In this document: positions 1 to 5,523 of the stretch, piece by piece | Layout: each line of letters opens with the position of its first letter | Position numbering within the stretch: the first letter of the stretch is position 1 | NCBI GenBank assembly: GCA_035291605.1 | Contig: DATDRS010000346.1 | Location: 1-7,965, forward strand | Reading direction: 5' to 3' | DNA from: DATDRS01 sp035291605 | GTDB lineage: Bacteria > Chloroflexota > Anaerolineae > Anaerolineales > UBA6663 | Length of the DNA: 7,965 nt | Position numbers and translations under genes: made by a program | Notes under the pieces: generated by a model | Databases searched by the model: none | What the model was told of the DNA's origin: nothing | Seen by the model: the letters and a program-made list of their open reading frames with translations, nothing else

Positions 1-351
1 CGCGTTGATCTGGGCGGTGAGCGTCTCATCGGCTTTGAGCCGGAAGCCCCAGGCGGAGGAGTCGCCGATGAGGACGACGCGGTATTCTCCGGGCGGCTTT
101 GGACCGGCCGCGATTTCGTGCGAGGCGAACATCGCGTCGAGTTGGAACAGGCTCAGGTTGTAAGCGCGTTCGGGGTTTTCGCCGTAGGGCAGGCGCAGGC
201 GGCCGGGGAGGAGCACGTTGTAAGCGGACAGGCGTCCGAGCTGGGGCAATGGGTCTAGGAACGCGAAGCCTGCGTTCACCCCGAGGAACAACAGCAGGGC
301 CTTGAGGATGACATTCCGGGCAAACCGAAAATCCGAGCGCGGATCGGACAT
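1..351 (-). CDS. Membrane-anchored SGNH-type protein, N-terminal 117 residues only (runs off left edge)
   Basis: This reading frame stays open from an ATG at 351 to base 1, so the C-terminal part lies outside the window. The first 13 residues are charged. A hydrophobic segment at about residues 14-33 looks like a signal anchor, leaving the rest outside the membrane. At residues 92-102 a beta strand leads into VVLIGDSSAWG, which fits SGNH/GDSL block I with Ser98 as the presumed nucleophile. The later GxND and DxxH blocks would be beyond the edge. The start follows the MBOAT stop by 12 bases, with AGGTGG overlapping that stop and 8 bases before the ATG, so the genes are probably co-translated. 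In known pairs (DltB/DltD, AlgI with AlgJ or AlgX) the SGNH partner completes acyl transfer to the polymer, and I infer that role here. The SGNH assignment rests on block I and context alone. Confidence 0.72.
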   Translation of the reverse strand, partial: MSDPRSDFRFARNVILKALLLFLGVNAGFAFLDPLPQLGRLSAYNVLLPGRLRLPYGENPERAYNLSLFQLDAMFASHEIAAGPKPPGEYRVVLIGDSSAWGFRLKADETLTAQINA

Positions 352-363
352 ACAGGCTGCCAC

Positions 364-1794
364 CTACAGGCCAAAGAGTCTCTGGAACACGGTTTGCGAA
401 AGGTCAGGACTGGGAAGCGCGAACCACACCCAGCCGAGCGTGACGTAGTGAAAGGTGAGCGCCACGCCGGCCAGGCGGGCTGCGCGCTTGAGGACCGGCG
501 CGCGGTCGAGCGCGCTCAGGCGCGCCCGGGCGAATTCGGCCCAGCGGTTGTGCACGAACAGGCCAGCGGCGTGCCACGCCCCCCACGCCACGAAGTTCCA
601 CGTCACGCCATGCCACAGGCCGATGAGGAGCATTGTGCCAACCTGTCCGATCAGGATGATGAGCGCGGCGGGCAGCGGGCGGGGACGGCTCCGCAGCGCG
701 CGCGTGAGCGGGTTGAAGAAGTAGGCGCGAAACCACTGGGCGAGCGTGATGTGCCAGCTGTTCCAGAACGTCGTGAGGTTGGGCTTGAGATAGGGCCGCT
801 CAAAGTTCTCCGGCAGGCGAACGCCAAACAGCCGCCCCAGCCCGATGGCGATGTCGGTGTAACCGCTGAAATCCAGATAGAGACGCCAGGCGTAGGCGTA
901 CAACAGCATCCACGCCCAGAAGGCCGAGGTCGTCTGCGCGGCGTTGACGCGATTGAGAGCGATCAGGGCGAGCGTGTCGGCCAGGGCAAATTTTTTGAAC
1001 AGGCCCACGACGATGCGTTTTCCGCCTTCCAGGGCTTCCGACGCGGAAAACGAGAAGGGCTGGCGCAAATCTTTGACAAATCGGTCGCTGCGGTCAATCG
1101 GGCCGGCCGTCAGCGCCGGGAAGAAGAGCGCATAGGTCACGAATTCGTGCAGCGACAGCGCCGGGAGGCGGCCGCTGGCCCGGTCGCGCAGGGCGTGCAG
1201 CAGGCGAAAGGCGAGGTACGAGAAGCCGAGCCAGCGCAGGTCGAGCGCGGAGGCCTGGTCGGCAGGCTGGCCGGTGAGCGCACGCAGTCCGGCGCTGGCG
1301 GCCTCGCCAAACAACTCGACCTTCATCATCAGGAATAACCCGACGACGAGCAGCGAGAACGAGGCTGCCAGGCGCGCGGGATTGGGGACGAACCGAGCCA
1401 CGCCGGAGCCTATCGCCGCGGCCAGGCCCAGCGCCAGCAGCACGCTCAGGATGCCGGGCGGGCGCGAAGCGGTGAGGCAGCAGGCCCCGCCGAGATACCG
1501 CGTGAGCGCGATGGCGACGACGACGAGGGTGATGGTTGCCGCGGTCATCAGCGCCGGGCGGAGGTCGGCGGCCTCGGGGGCAGGAGGCCGGGTGACGACC
1601 CAGACCCCGATCGTCAGCGCGAGCGAAGCGGTGGGCAGCCAGAAATCCAGGTGGCGGATCGGGGTCGAGGGTTGCAGCCAGTAGAGGGCGAGGATGCTCA
1701 AGCCCAGCATGAGCCGCCCGCGCCAGCGCCCTCGGCCGAGGAGGGCAGCCAGGAGCGCCGCCGCCGCCAGGAGCAGGATGTGCGCCAGGGTCAT
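364..1794 (-). CDS. MBOAT family membrane O-acyltransferase (DltB/AlgI-like)
   Basis: A 476-residue polytopic membrane protein, close to the usual length of DltB/AlgI-type proteins. Its second half has the family signature: YLDFSGYTDIAIGLG at 306-320, PENFERPY at 328-335, then WNSWHITLAQWFRAYFF at 344-360, and GLWHG at 392-396. His395 in GLWHG matches the conserved catalytic histidine, and His348 lies in the other conserved His motif. The N-terminal half is a series of hydrophobic helices. Family members pass an acyl group (D-alanine, acetyl or similar) through the membrane to an extracytoplasmic acceptor, and the donor and acceptor here are unknown. The ATG directly abuts the TAG of the upstream microprotein, and AAGGG at 1801-1805, inside that gene's last codons, is its likely ribosome binding site. 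The SGNH gene follows 12 bases downstream. No DltA or DltC homologue is in view, so D-alanine specifically is unsupported. Confidence 0.93.
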   Translation of the reverse strand: MTLAHILLLAAAALLAALLGRGRWRGRLMLGLSILALYWLQPSTPIRHLDFWLPTASLALTIGVWVVTRPPAPEAADLRPALMTAATITLVVVAIALTRYLGGACCLTASRPPGILSVLLALGLAAAIGSGVARFVPNPARLAASFSLLVVGLFLMMKVELFGEAASAGLRALTGQPADQASALDLRWLGFSYLAFRLLHALRDRASGRLPALSLHEFVTYALFFPALTAGPIDRSDRFVKDLRQPFSFSASEALEGGKRIVVGLFKKFALADTLALIALNRVNAAQTTSAFWAWMLLYAYAWRLYLDFSGYTDIAIGLGRLFGVRLPENFERPYLKPNLTTFWNSWHITLAQWFRAYFFNPLTRALRSRPRPLPAALIILIGQVGTMLLIGLWHGVTWNFVAWGAWHAAGLFVHNRWAEFARARLSALDRAPVLKRAARLAGVALTFHYVTLGWVWFALPSPDLSQTVFQRLFGL

Positions 1795-1914
1795 CTAAAA
1801 CCCTTGATAAATCCACTGGGGGGAGTCATCGGCGGTGAGGATGACGACCGCGATGGCGATGAGGCAGAGGCAGAGCGCCCACAGGTTTTCGCGCGTGAGA
1901 AGGTGTCGGAGCAT
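1795..1914 (-). CDS. DltX-like membrane microprotein, 39 residues, C-terminal WIYQGF
   Basis: An ATG at 1914 opens 39 codons ending in a TAG that touches the MBOAT ATG with no gap. The product starts MLRHLLTREN, has one hydrophobic helix at about residues 11-28, and ends TADDSPQWIYQGF with Tyr36 four residues from the end. One membrane segment, an outside-facing C terminus and an aromatic-Ile-Tyr-x-x-Phe ending match DltX, the small partner of DltB and DltD. In DltX the C-terminal Tyr motif is needed for D-alanylation and has been proposed to carry the acyl group. A weak GGGAAAG lies 6 bases before the ATG (1921-1927), and coupling to the MBOAT is likely. The real-gene case rests on exact adjacency, helix position and C-terminal motif. 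It is short enough that gene finders would often skip it. The link to DltX is by motif and context, not by alignment. Confidence 0.8.
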   Translation of the reverse strand: MLRHLLTRENLWALCLCLIAIAVVILTADDSPQWIYQGF

Positions 1915-1934
1915 GACAGGCTTTCCCGGTCAAT

Positions 1935-1962
1935 TTGGCATATACTTTGCATCTCGTAAGAT
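1935..1962 (+). promoter_or_regulatory. Candidate sigma70-type promoter for the LysM-SGNH gene
   Basis: TTGGCA (1935-1940, 5 of 6 to consensus), a 16-base gap, then TAAGAT (1957-1962, 4 of 6). This puts the start near 1969, about 40 bases before the ATG at 2009. The AT-rich stretch stands out in GC-rich DNA. A competing -10, TATACT at 1941-1946, lacks a good -35. The 94-base divergent gap must also drive the leftward acyltransferase set, but no convincing minus-strand promoter was found in it. Confidence 0.4.
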
Positions 1963-1963
1963 A

Positions 1964-1981
1964 GGTCCCATGATCGGGACC
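1964..1981. promoter_or_regulatory. Inverted repeat GGTCCC-N6-GGGACC in the divergent intergenic region
   Basis: Perfect 6-base arms (1964-1969 and 1976-1981) separated by six bases. It overlaps the predicted start of the rightward transcript and lies 50 bases upstream of the leftward microprotein ATG. It could be an operator shared by both directions or a small 5' hairpin in the rightward mRNA. Six-base arms can arise by chance in GC-rich DNA. Confidence 0.3.
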
Positions 1982-1996
1982 CCCCTTGACTTCAAC

Positions 1997-2001
1997 AGGA
2001 G
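1997..2001 (+). promoter_or_regulatory. Shine-Dalgarno AGGAG fixing the LysM-SGNH start
   Basis: AGGAG ends 7 bases before the ATG at 2009. It selects this start over in-frame upstream codons as far back as 1835. Those would place charged, non-signal sequence ahead of an obvious signal peptide and overlap the divergent microprotein gene. Confidence 0.8.
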
Positions 2002-2008
2002 CGCCGCA

Positions 2009-3316
2009 ATGCGAAGAGTGATCACCGCGCTGGCAGTGTTGACGATGATGTTCATCCCCCCGGCCTCAGCCTACGCCGATTTCACTTACGTGGTGCAGCC
2101 GGGCGACACGCTCGCCATCATCAGCGCCAAGTTCGACGTCCCGGCGCGGGCCATCATCAACGCCAACCATCTCAACAAAGCCCCAGACCGGATTTACGCC
2201 GGACAGACGCTCCTCATCCCGAGCGTAGCGAGCACGGCGAGCGCAGCGAGTGCAGCGCCAGCGGCGGGCGATTTCAACCCGCCTGAGACCCATAGCCCGG
2301 AAAGCTCAACCCAACCTCCAGTGAGTTACGCTGCCGGCGCCGGCGCGACTTACGTGGTGCAGCCGGGCGACACGCTCGCCATCATCAGCGCCAGGTTCGA
2401 CGTCCCGGCGCGGGCCATCATCAACGCCAACCGCCTCAACAAAGCCCCAGACCGGATTTACGCCGGGCAGATGCTCGTCATCCCGAGCGTAGCGAGCGCG
2501 AACGCGACCACGCCGGCGTCAGTGCAACCTGCCGTCGGCGCGCCTCAATCGCAGACATTCGTGTCCTATCCGTATCTGTCCGGCGTCGGGGCGCGCACGC
2601 GGCAAATTTTCCTGTCGGGGCGCGCGCTGGGGAACCGGCCGGACATCTTCTCCAAAGTCGGCGACAGCATCACCGTCGCCCGTGAATTTCTGACGCCCAT
2701 TGATCAAGGGCAGGCCGTGTTCCACCAGTATGATTACCTTGCGCCTGCCATCCGCCAGTACTCCGGCTCATTCGGACGCCACTCCCTGGCCGCCGCCGAC
2801 GGCTGGAGCGCCTGGACGGTGCTCGACGTCCATTACGCCGACCAGACCAGGTGCCGCCCCGGCGAATCCCCCCTCCGCTGCGAGTATCGCCTCGCCCGCC
2901 CGGCCCTCGCCCTCATCATGCTCGGCACCAACGACGCCGCCTCCGGCAGCACCCCCGACGCCTTCCGCGCCAACCTGGGCGCCATCGTAAACACCTCCCT
3001 TCAGATGGGGGTGATCCCCGTGCTCAACACCCTCCCTGACCGCACCCTAGGCGATATCCCCGGCGAGCGCATCTGGGAATTCAACACCATCATCCGAGAG
3101 GTGGCGCAGACTTACAGCGTGCCGCTCTGGGATTACTGGGCTGCGCTGCAGGGGCTGCCGGAGCGGGGGATCGGGGACACGGTGCACCCGTCCACGCCGC
3201 CGAATGGCAACGCGGCCGACTTCAGCCCGGAGAACCTGAACTACGGCTACACCGTGCGCAATCTCGGCGCGCTCTTCGTCCTCGACGCTCTCTGGCGGCA
3301 GGTGATTAACCCATAA
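2009..3316 (+). CDS. Secreted LysM-LysM-SGNH/GDSL hydrolase
   Basis: A 435-residue secreted protein. The signal peptide (1 to about 21-23) has RR, a hydrophobic core and an ASA/AYA cleavage region. LysM domains follow at about 26-71 and 114-159, each with YVVQPGDTLAIIS and ending in IYAGQxLxIPS, so the protein should bind N-acetylglucosamine-containing glycan such as peptidoglycan. An Ala/Pro/Ser-rich linker leads to an SGNH domain at about 195-430. It has block I VGDSIT (Ser220), a block II Gly candidate at 265, block III GTND (306-309) and block V DTVHPS (Asp390, His393). Cys282 and Cys291 in CRPGESPLRC may form a disulfide. Expected chemistry is ester hydrolysis or acyl transfer on a surface glycan, with the substrate unknown. 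It is read divergently from the acyltransferase set. Its SGNH domain is a paralogue of the one encoded at 3411-4856. The two LysM copies are nearly identical in DNA. Confidence 0.9.
   Translation: MRRVITALAVLTMMFIPPASAYADFTYVVQPGDTLAIISAKFDVPARAIINANHLNKAPDRIYAGQTLLIPSVASTASAASAAPAAGDFNPPETHSPESSTQPPVSYAAGAGATYVVQPGDTLAIISARFDVPARAIINANRLNKAPDRIYAGQMLVIPSVASANATTPASVQPAVGAPQSQTFVSYPYLSGVGARTRQIFLSGRALGNRPDIFSKVGDSITVAREFLTPIDQGQAVFHQYDYLAPAIRQYSGSFGRHSLAAADGWSAWTVLDVHYADQTRCRPGESPLRCEYRLARPALALIMLGTNDAASGSTPDAFRANLGAIVNTSLQMGVIPVLNTLPDRTLGDIPGERIWEFNTIIREVAQTYSVPLWDYWAALQGLPERGIGDTVHPSTPPNGNAADFSPENLNYGYTVRNLGALFVLDALWRQVINP
2084..2233 (+). repeat. LysM-coding direct repeat, copy 1 (150 bp)
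   Basis: This stretch recurs 264 bases later with 6 mismatches by hand count, about 96 percent identity. It covers the whole first LysM domain plus the start of the linker. Most synonymous third positions are also identical, which points to recent duplication or gene conversion rather than selection on protein alone. Confidence 0.9.
2348..2497 (+). repeat. LysM-coding direct repeat, copy 2 (150 bp)
   Basis: Second copy of the LysM-coding repeat. Differences from copy 1 change Lys to Arg, His to Arg, Thr to Met and Leu to Val, plus one silent change. The conserved core residues of the domain are untouched. Confidence 0.9.
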
Positions 3317-3337
3317 GCCATCTGACGAAACGAAAAT

Positions 3338-3364
3338 GTAGGGCAAGTTGCTAACTTGCCCTAC
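3338..3364. terminator. Perfect 12-bp hairpin between convergent genes; possible bidirectional terminator
   Basis: Arms at 3338-3349 (GTAGGGCAAGTT) and 3353-3364 are exact reverse complements around the 3-base loop GCT. It begins 21 bases after the LysM-SGNH stop. Read on the minus strand, the stem is followed by ATTTTCGTTT, a modest U-rich tail, so it could end the leftward operon. On the plus strand the nearest T run is 12 bases away, so the rightward case is weaker. The near-perfect symmetry also resembles dispersed intergenic palindromes, so it may be a repeat element rather than a dedicated terminator. Confidence 0.6.
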
Positions 3365-3367
3365 GCC

Positions 3368-3391
3368 CACTACGAATTTTTGTTCGTAGTG
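3368..3391. terminator. Second hairpin, 9-bp stem, between convergent genes
   Basis: Arms CACTACGAA (3368-3376) and TTCGTAGTG (3383-3391) enclose the loop TTTTTG. It lies 19 bases beyond the stop of the leftward SH3-SGNH gene and 3 bases from the first hairpin. Neither strand has a clear T run right after the stem, so termination by this hairpin alone is uncertain. Confidence 0.45.
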
Positions 3392-3410
3392 TAAACGCCT
3401 TTCATAATGA

Positions 3411-4856
3411 CTACTGAGTCATGGCGTTACGCCAGATGGTGTAAAGGGCCTGCAGCGCCTCAAGGTTGTGGCGAGTCATCCCGGCCTGGAGATAAGGCTC
3501 GCGGAAAACGTAGGCCTTACCGCCCGGCTGATCGCTCAAGTGCGCGTGGGGGTCCCACGCATACTCGCCGATGCCCTGCGCGGGCAGCGCCTGCGCCGAC
3601 TGATAGAAATCCCACAACGGCGCGTTCAAGTCGGCGGCTACTTTCCGGATCGTCTCGTTGACTCTCAGCGCCGAGGCGTAATAGGAGCTGCTCGGGTTCC
3701 AGGCAAACGTGGACAGGACCGGAACCGCGCCGTGATCCATGATGGTCTGCACGATGTGCCGCAGGTAAGGCTCGGAGGAAATCGCCCCCTGCACCCAGAC
3801 GTCGTTCGCGCCAAGCATGACCAACACGACGCTCGGGCGTTGCAGGCGAAGCTCGCACGCCAGGGCGCTTTCGTCCGAGCGGCACAGCCGGGGATCGGAA
3901 TAGAGCGGATCTATCAAGCCCCACGTCGTGAAGCCCTGCACTGCCGCGCCCATGCGCCGGAAGGAACCGGCAAAGTGGTTGACCGCGCTCTGCAGGTAGC
4001 CGTAATCGCCCAGGTCGTACACGCCTCCGTCAAAGTCCGACAGGAACCCGGTCGTCTCGCTGTTGGAGTCGCCGACGCGCGAGAAGGTGCGCGAGTTGCC
4101 CCCGAGGGATAGGCCGTGGCGATAGACGTTGCGCGCCTTGTCCAGCGCCGAGGCGGAGAAACCGAGCGGATTGGCCGGCCCATCGGCGGGCGCGGAGGCG
4201 GACGACGGCGCGGCGGGCGGCTGCCCCACGACCGGGACGCTTTCGAGATCCCCTTTCACCGTGCCCGCATAGACCCACACCCACGCCTCGCCTGGCGCTC
4301 CCGCGAAGTCAATCTGCACCCACGTGGCGTCGAGGTCGCGCGCCCGAATGGCGAAGGCCTGCCCCTTAAAAGCCGAGGCAAACGCGGTCGTGTCTCTGCT
4401 GGGGCCGTTGCGCACAAAAACGCCCGGAAGCGTGATGGTGATCGTGACTTTAGTCGGCGGCAGAAGCGTCCCGCCGGTTGACGGCGGCGGAGCAGAAGTG
4501 ATCGCCCCCCCCGCGCTCGGCGCGCCCTGCGCTTCAGCGACCGCCGGGACGCTGCTCAGATCGCCCCTGATCGTGCCATATTCAGCAAGAACCCAGACCT
4601 CTCCGGGCCAGCCGCCCAGGTCAACGCGCACCCACGTCGAGTCTGTCGTCCGACCGGTGATGGTGAAGGTCTGACCTCTGAAGAGCGAGGCAAGCCGCGT
4701 GGTCTCCGCCAGGCCCGGCCCGCTCCGTCCAAAGACGCTCTGAACTTCGACGACAAACACGACCTCCTTCTCCGCCAGAGCCAAAGGCGCGAACGGAACA
4801 ACCGCGAAAAACAAGATGACGGCGAGCGCCAGACGCCGGATTTGCACTCCAAACAT
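3411..4856 (-). CDS. Secreted SH3b-SH3b-SGNH/GDSL-like hydrolase
   Basis: A 481-residue protein starting at ATG 4856. AGGAGG lies 5 bases upstream and overlaps the alternative GTG at 4862, so the ATG is preferred. The signal peptide cleaves around ALA-EK (28/29). Two bacterial SH3-like domains at about 34-100 and 137-205 share the pattern FxRSGP or FVRNGP, RGQ or KGQ, TWVxxD, GEVWV or GEAWV and GDLxSVP. They probably bind wall or glycan. The SGNH domain (about 243-478) has VGDSNS (Ser264), a Gly308 block II candidate and GAND (349-352). Cys325 and Cys334 sit as in the LysM paralogue. Block V is unusual: DPHAHLS puts Asp435 four residues before His439 instead of three. It is the last gene of the leftward operon, 18 bases after the lipoprotein gene. 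The role is inferred as ester hydrolysis or acyl transfer on surface glycan. A non-catalytic binding role cannot be excluded. Confidence 0.87.
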   Translation of the reverse strand: MFGVQIRRLALAVILFFAVVPFAPLALAEKEVVFVVEVQSVFGRSGPGLAETTRLASLFRGQTFTITGRTTDSTWVRVDLGGWPGEVWVLAEYGTIRGDLSSVPAVAEAQGAPSAGGAITSAPPPSTGGTLLPPTKVTITITLPGVFVRNGPSRDTTAFASAFKGQAFAIRARDLDATWVQIDFAGAPGEAWVWVYAGTVKGDLESVPVVGQPPAAPSSASAPADGPANPLGFSASALDKARNVYRHGLSLGGNSRTFSRVGDSNSETTGFLSDFDGGVYDLGDYGYLQSAVNHFAGSFRRMGAAVQGFTTWGLIDPLYSDPRLCRSDESALACELRLQRPSVVLVMLGANDVWVQGAISSEPYLRHIVQTIMDHGAVPVLSTFAWNPSSSYYASALRVNETIRKVAADLNAPLWDFYQSAQALPAQGIGEYAWDPHAHLSDQPGGKAYVFREPYLQAGMTRHNLEALQALYTIWRNAMTQ

Positions 4857-4861
4857 ACGCA

Positions 4862-4867
4862 CCTCCT
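4862..4867 (-). promoter_or_regulatory. Shine-Dalgarno AGGAGG for the SH3-SGNH gene
   Basis: The minus strand reads AAAGGAGGTGCGT directly before ATG 4856, a very strong ribosome binding site with a 5-base gap. It lies between the lipoprotein stop at 4875 and this start, so the third operon gene has its own efficient initiation site. Confidence 0.85.
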
Positions 4868-4874
4868 TTGGGGC

Positions 4875-5495
4875 CTAGCGGCTCCACTTGAAAACAGCCG
4901 CGTAATCGTGGATGTGCTGGCAGGCCGGATCACTGTCCAGGATTGTGACCGCGTGCATCACCCACGTCGTCGGGCTGGTGAACGCCAGAGTCATGTCGAG
5001 ATTGCCCGCCACGAGATTGTTGCGCCCCTGGTAGACGTAGACGTTGAGGGCCGCCTGCCGAAACGCATACGTCCCAACTCCCTGATCCCTGAAAGTCAGC
5101 GCGTCGCCCTCCGGCGTGATCGCAATCAGGCCATAGGGGACAGCGATCGGATCTGAGCTGCACGTCCCGACCATGTTGTCGGGGGCGACGGGGACCTCCC
5201 AGACGGATTGGCCCGCCGGGACATACGATGCTGGCCCACTCTCGGCGGCGGTGGGCTGCGGCGGCGGATTAGTCGGGGACGGGAGCGCCGTCGGCCGCAG
5301 GGCCGGATCGGTCGGCTGTGGCGTGGGCGTAGCCGTAGCCGTGGGGGCAGACGTCGGCGTGGCCGTGAGTGTGTGCGTCGCGGCTGGCGCAGCCGTCTCG
5401 CCGGTCGGCAGCGGAGTTGAGCTGACCGGGGAAGGATCGCCAGCACACCCGGCGACAAAGAAAAGAACGACCAATACCCACACAGGTTCGCGCAA
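4875..5495 (-). CDS. Lipoprotein with Pro/Thr-rich stalk and C-terminal domain of unknown family
   Basis: A 206-residue protein. I do not recognise its C-terminal family. Residues 1-17 form a lipoprotein signal ending FVAGC, with Cys17 the expected lipidated residue. Residues 20-90 are a low-complexity Pro/Thr/Ala stalk with TATPT-type repeats. Residues 90-206 form a compact, beta-rich looking domain with Cys112 and Cys192 (possible disulfide) and the ending HIHDYAAVFKWSR. The start is a TTG (5493-5495), supported by GGGAGG 5 bases upstream and by the signal peptide beginning there. An ATG 18 bases further upstream is in a different frame. It lies 28 bases after the glycosidase gene and 18 before the SH3-SGNH gene, so it is the middle gene of the operon. 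It may display a sugar-binding or partner-binding domain at the membrane, which is inference only. Confidence 0.82.
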   Translation of the reverse strand: MREPVWVLVVLFFVAGCAGDPSPVSSTPLPTGETAAPAATHTLTATPTSAPTATATPTPQPTDPALRPTALPSPTNPPPQPTAAESGPASYVPAGQSVWEVPVAPDNMVGTCSSDPIAVPYGLIAITPEGDALTFRDQGVGTYAFRQAALNVYVYQGRNNLVAGNLDMTLAFTSPTTWVMHAVTILDSDPACQHIHDYAAVFKWSR

Positions 5496-5500
5496 GCCGG

Positions 5501-5506
5501 CCTCCC
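5501..5506 (-). promoter_or_regulatory. Shine-Dalgarno GGGAGG selecting a TTG start
   Basis: GGGAGG on the minus strand lies 5 bases before the TTG at 5495. It is the main DNA evidence for that uncommon start. A nearby ATG overlaps this site but is out of frame with the lipobox. Confidence 0.7.
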
Positions 5507-5523
5507 ATCATCTTCTGCAACGT

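Noticed and set aside
394..1338. Long open frame on the plus strand, 314 codons
   Set aside because: It lies wholly antisense to the MBOAT gene, its product is charged and Arg/Gln-rich with no domain, and long antisense frames are expected in GC-rich coding DNA.
1094..1816. Minus-strand frame of 240 codons inside the MBOAT gene
   Set aside because: It overlaps the MBOAT gene in another frame and is Arg/Pro/Ala-rich with none of the membrane character expected here.
1986..1991. TTGACT as a -35 box
   Set aside because: It is only about 20 bases before the ATG and next to the ribosome binding site, so no -10 could follow it upstream of the gene start.
1835..2008. N-terminal extension of the LysM-SGNH protein
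   Set aside because: The frame is open but the extension overlaps the divergent microprotein, precedes the AGGAG site, and would bury the signal peptide.
4857..4862. GTG start two codons upstream for the SH3-SGNH gene
   Set aside because: The GTG overlaps the AGGAGG ribosome site itself, while the ATG at 4856 has proper spacing.
5270..5440. Repetitive DNA in the lipoprotein gene as a tandem repeat element or CRISPR-like array
   Set aside because: It encodes a Thr/Pro/Ala stalk. The units are irregular and short, with no spacers of even length.
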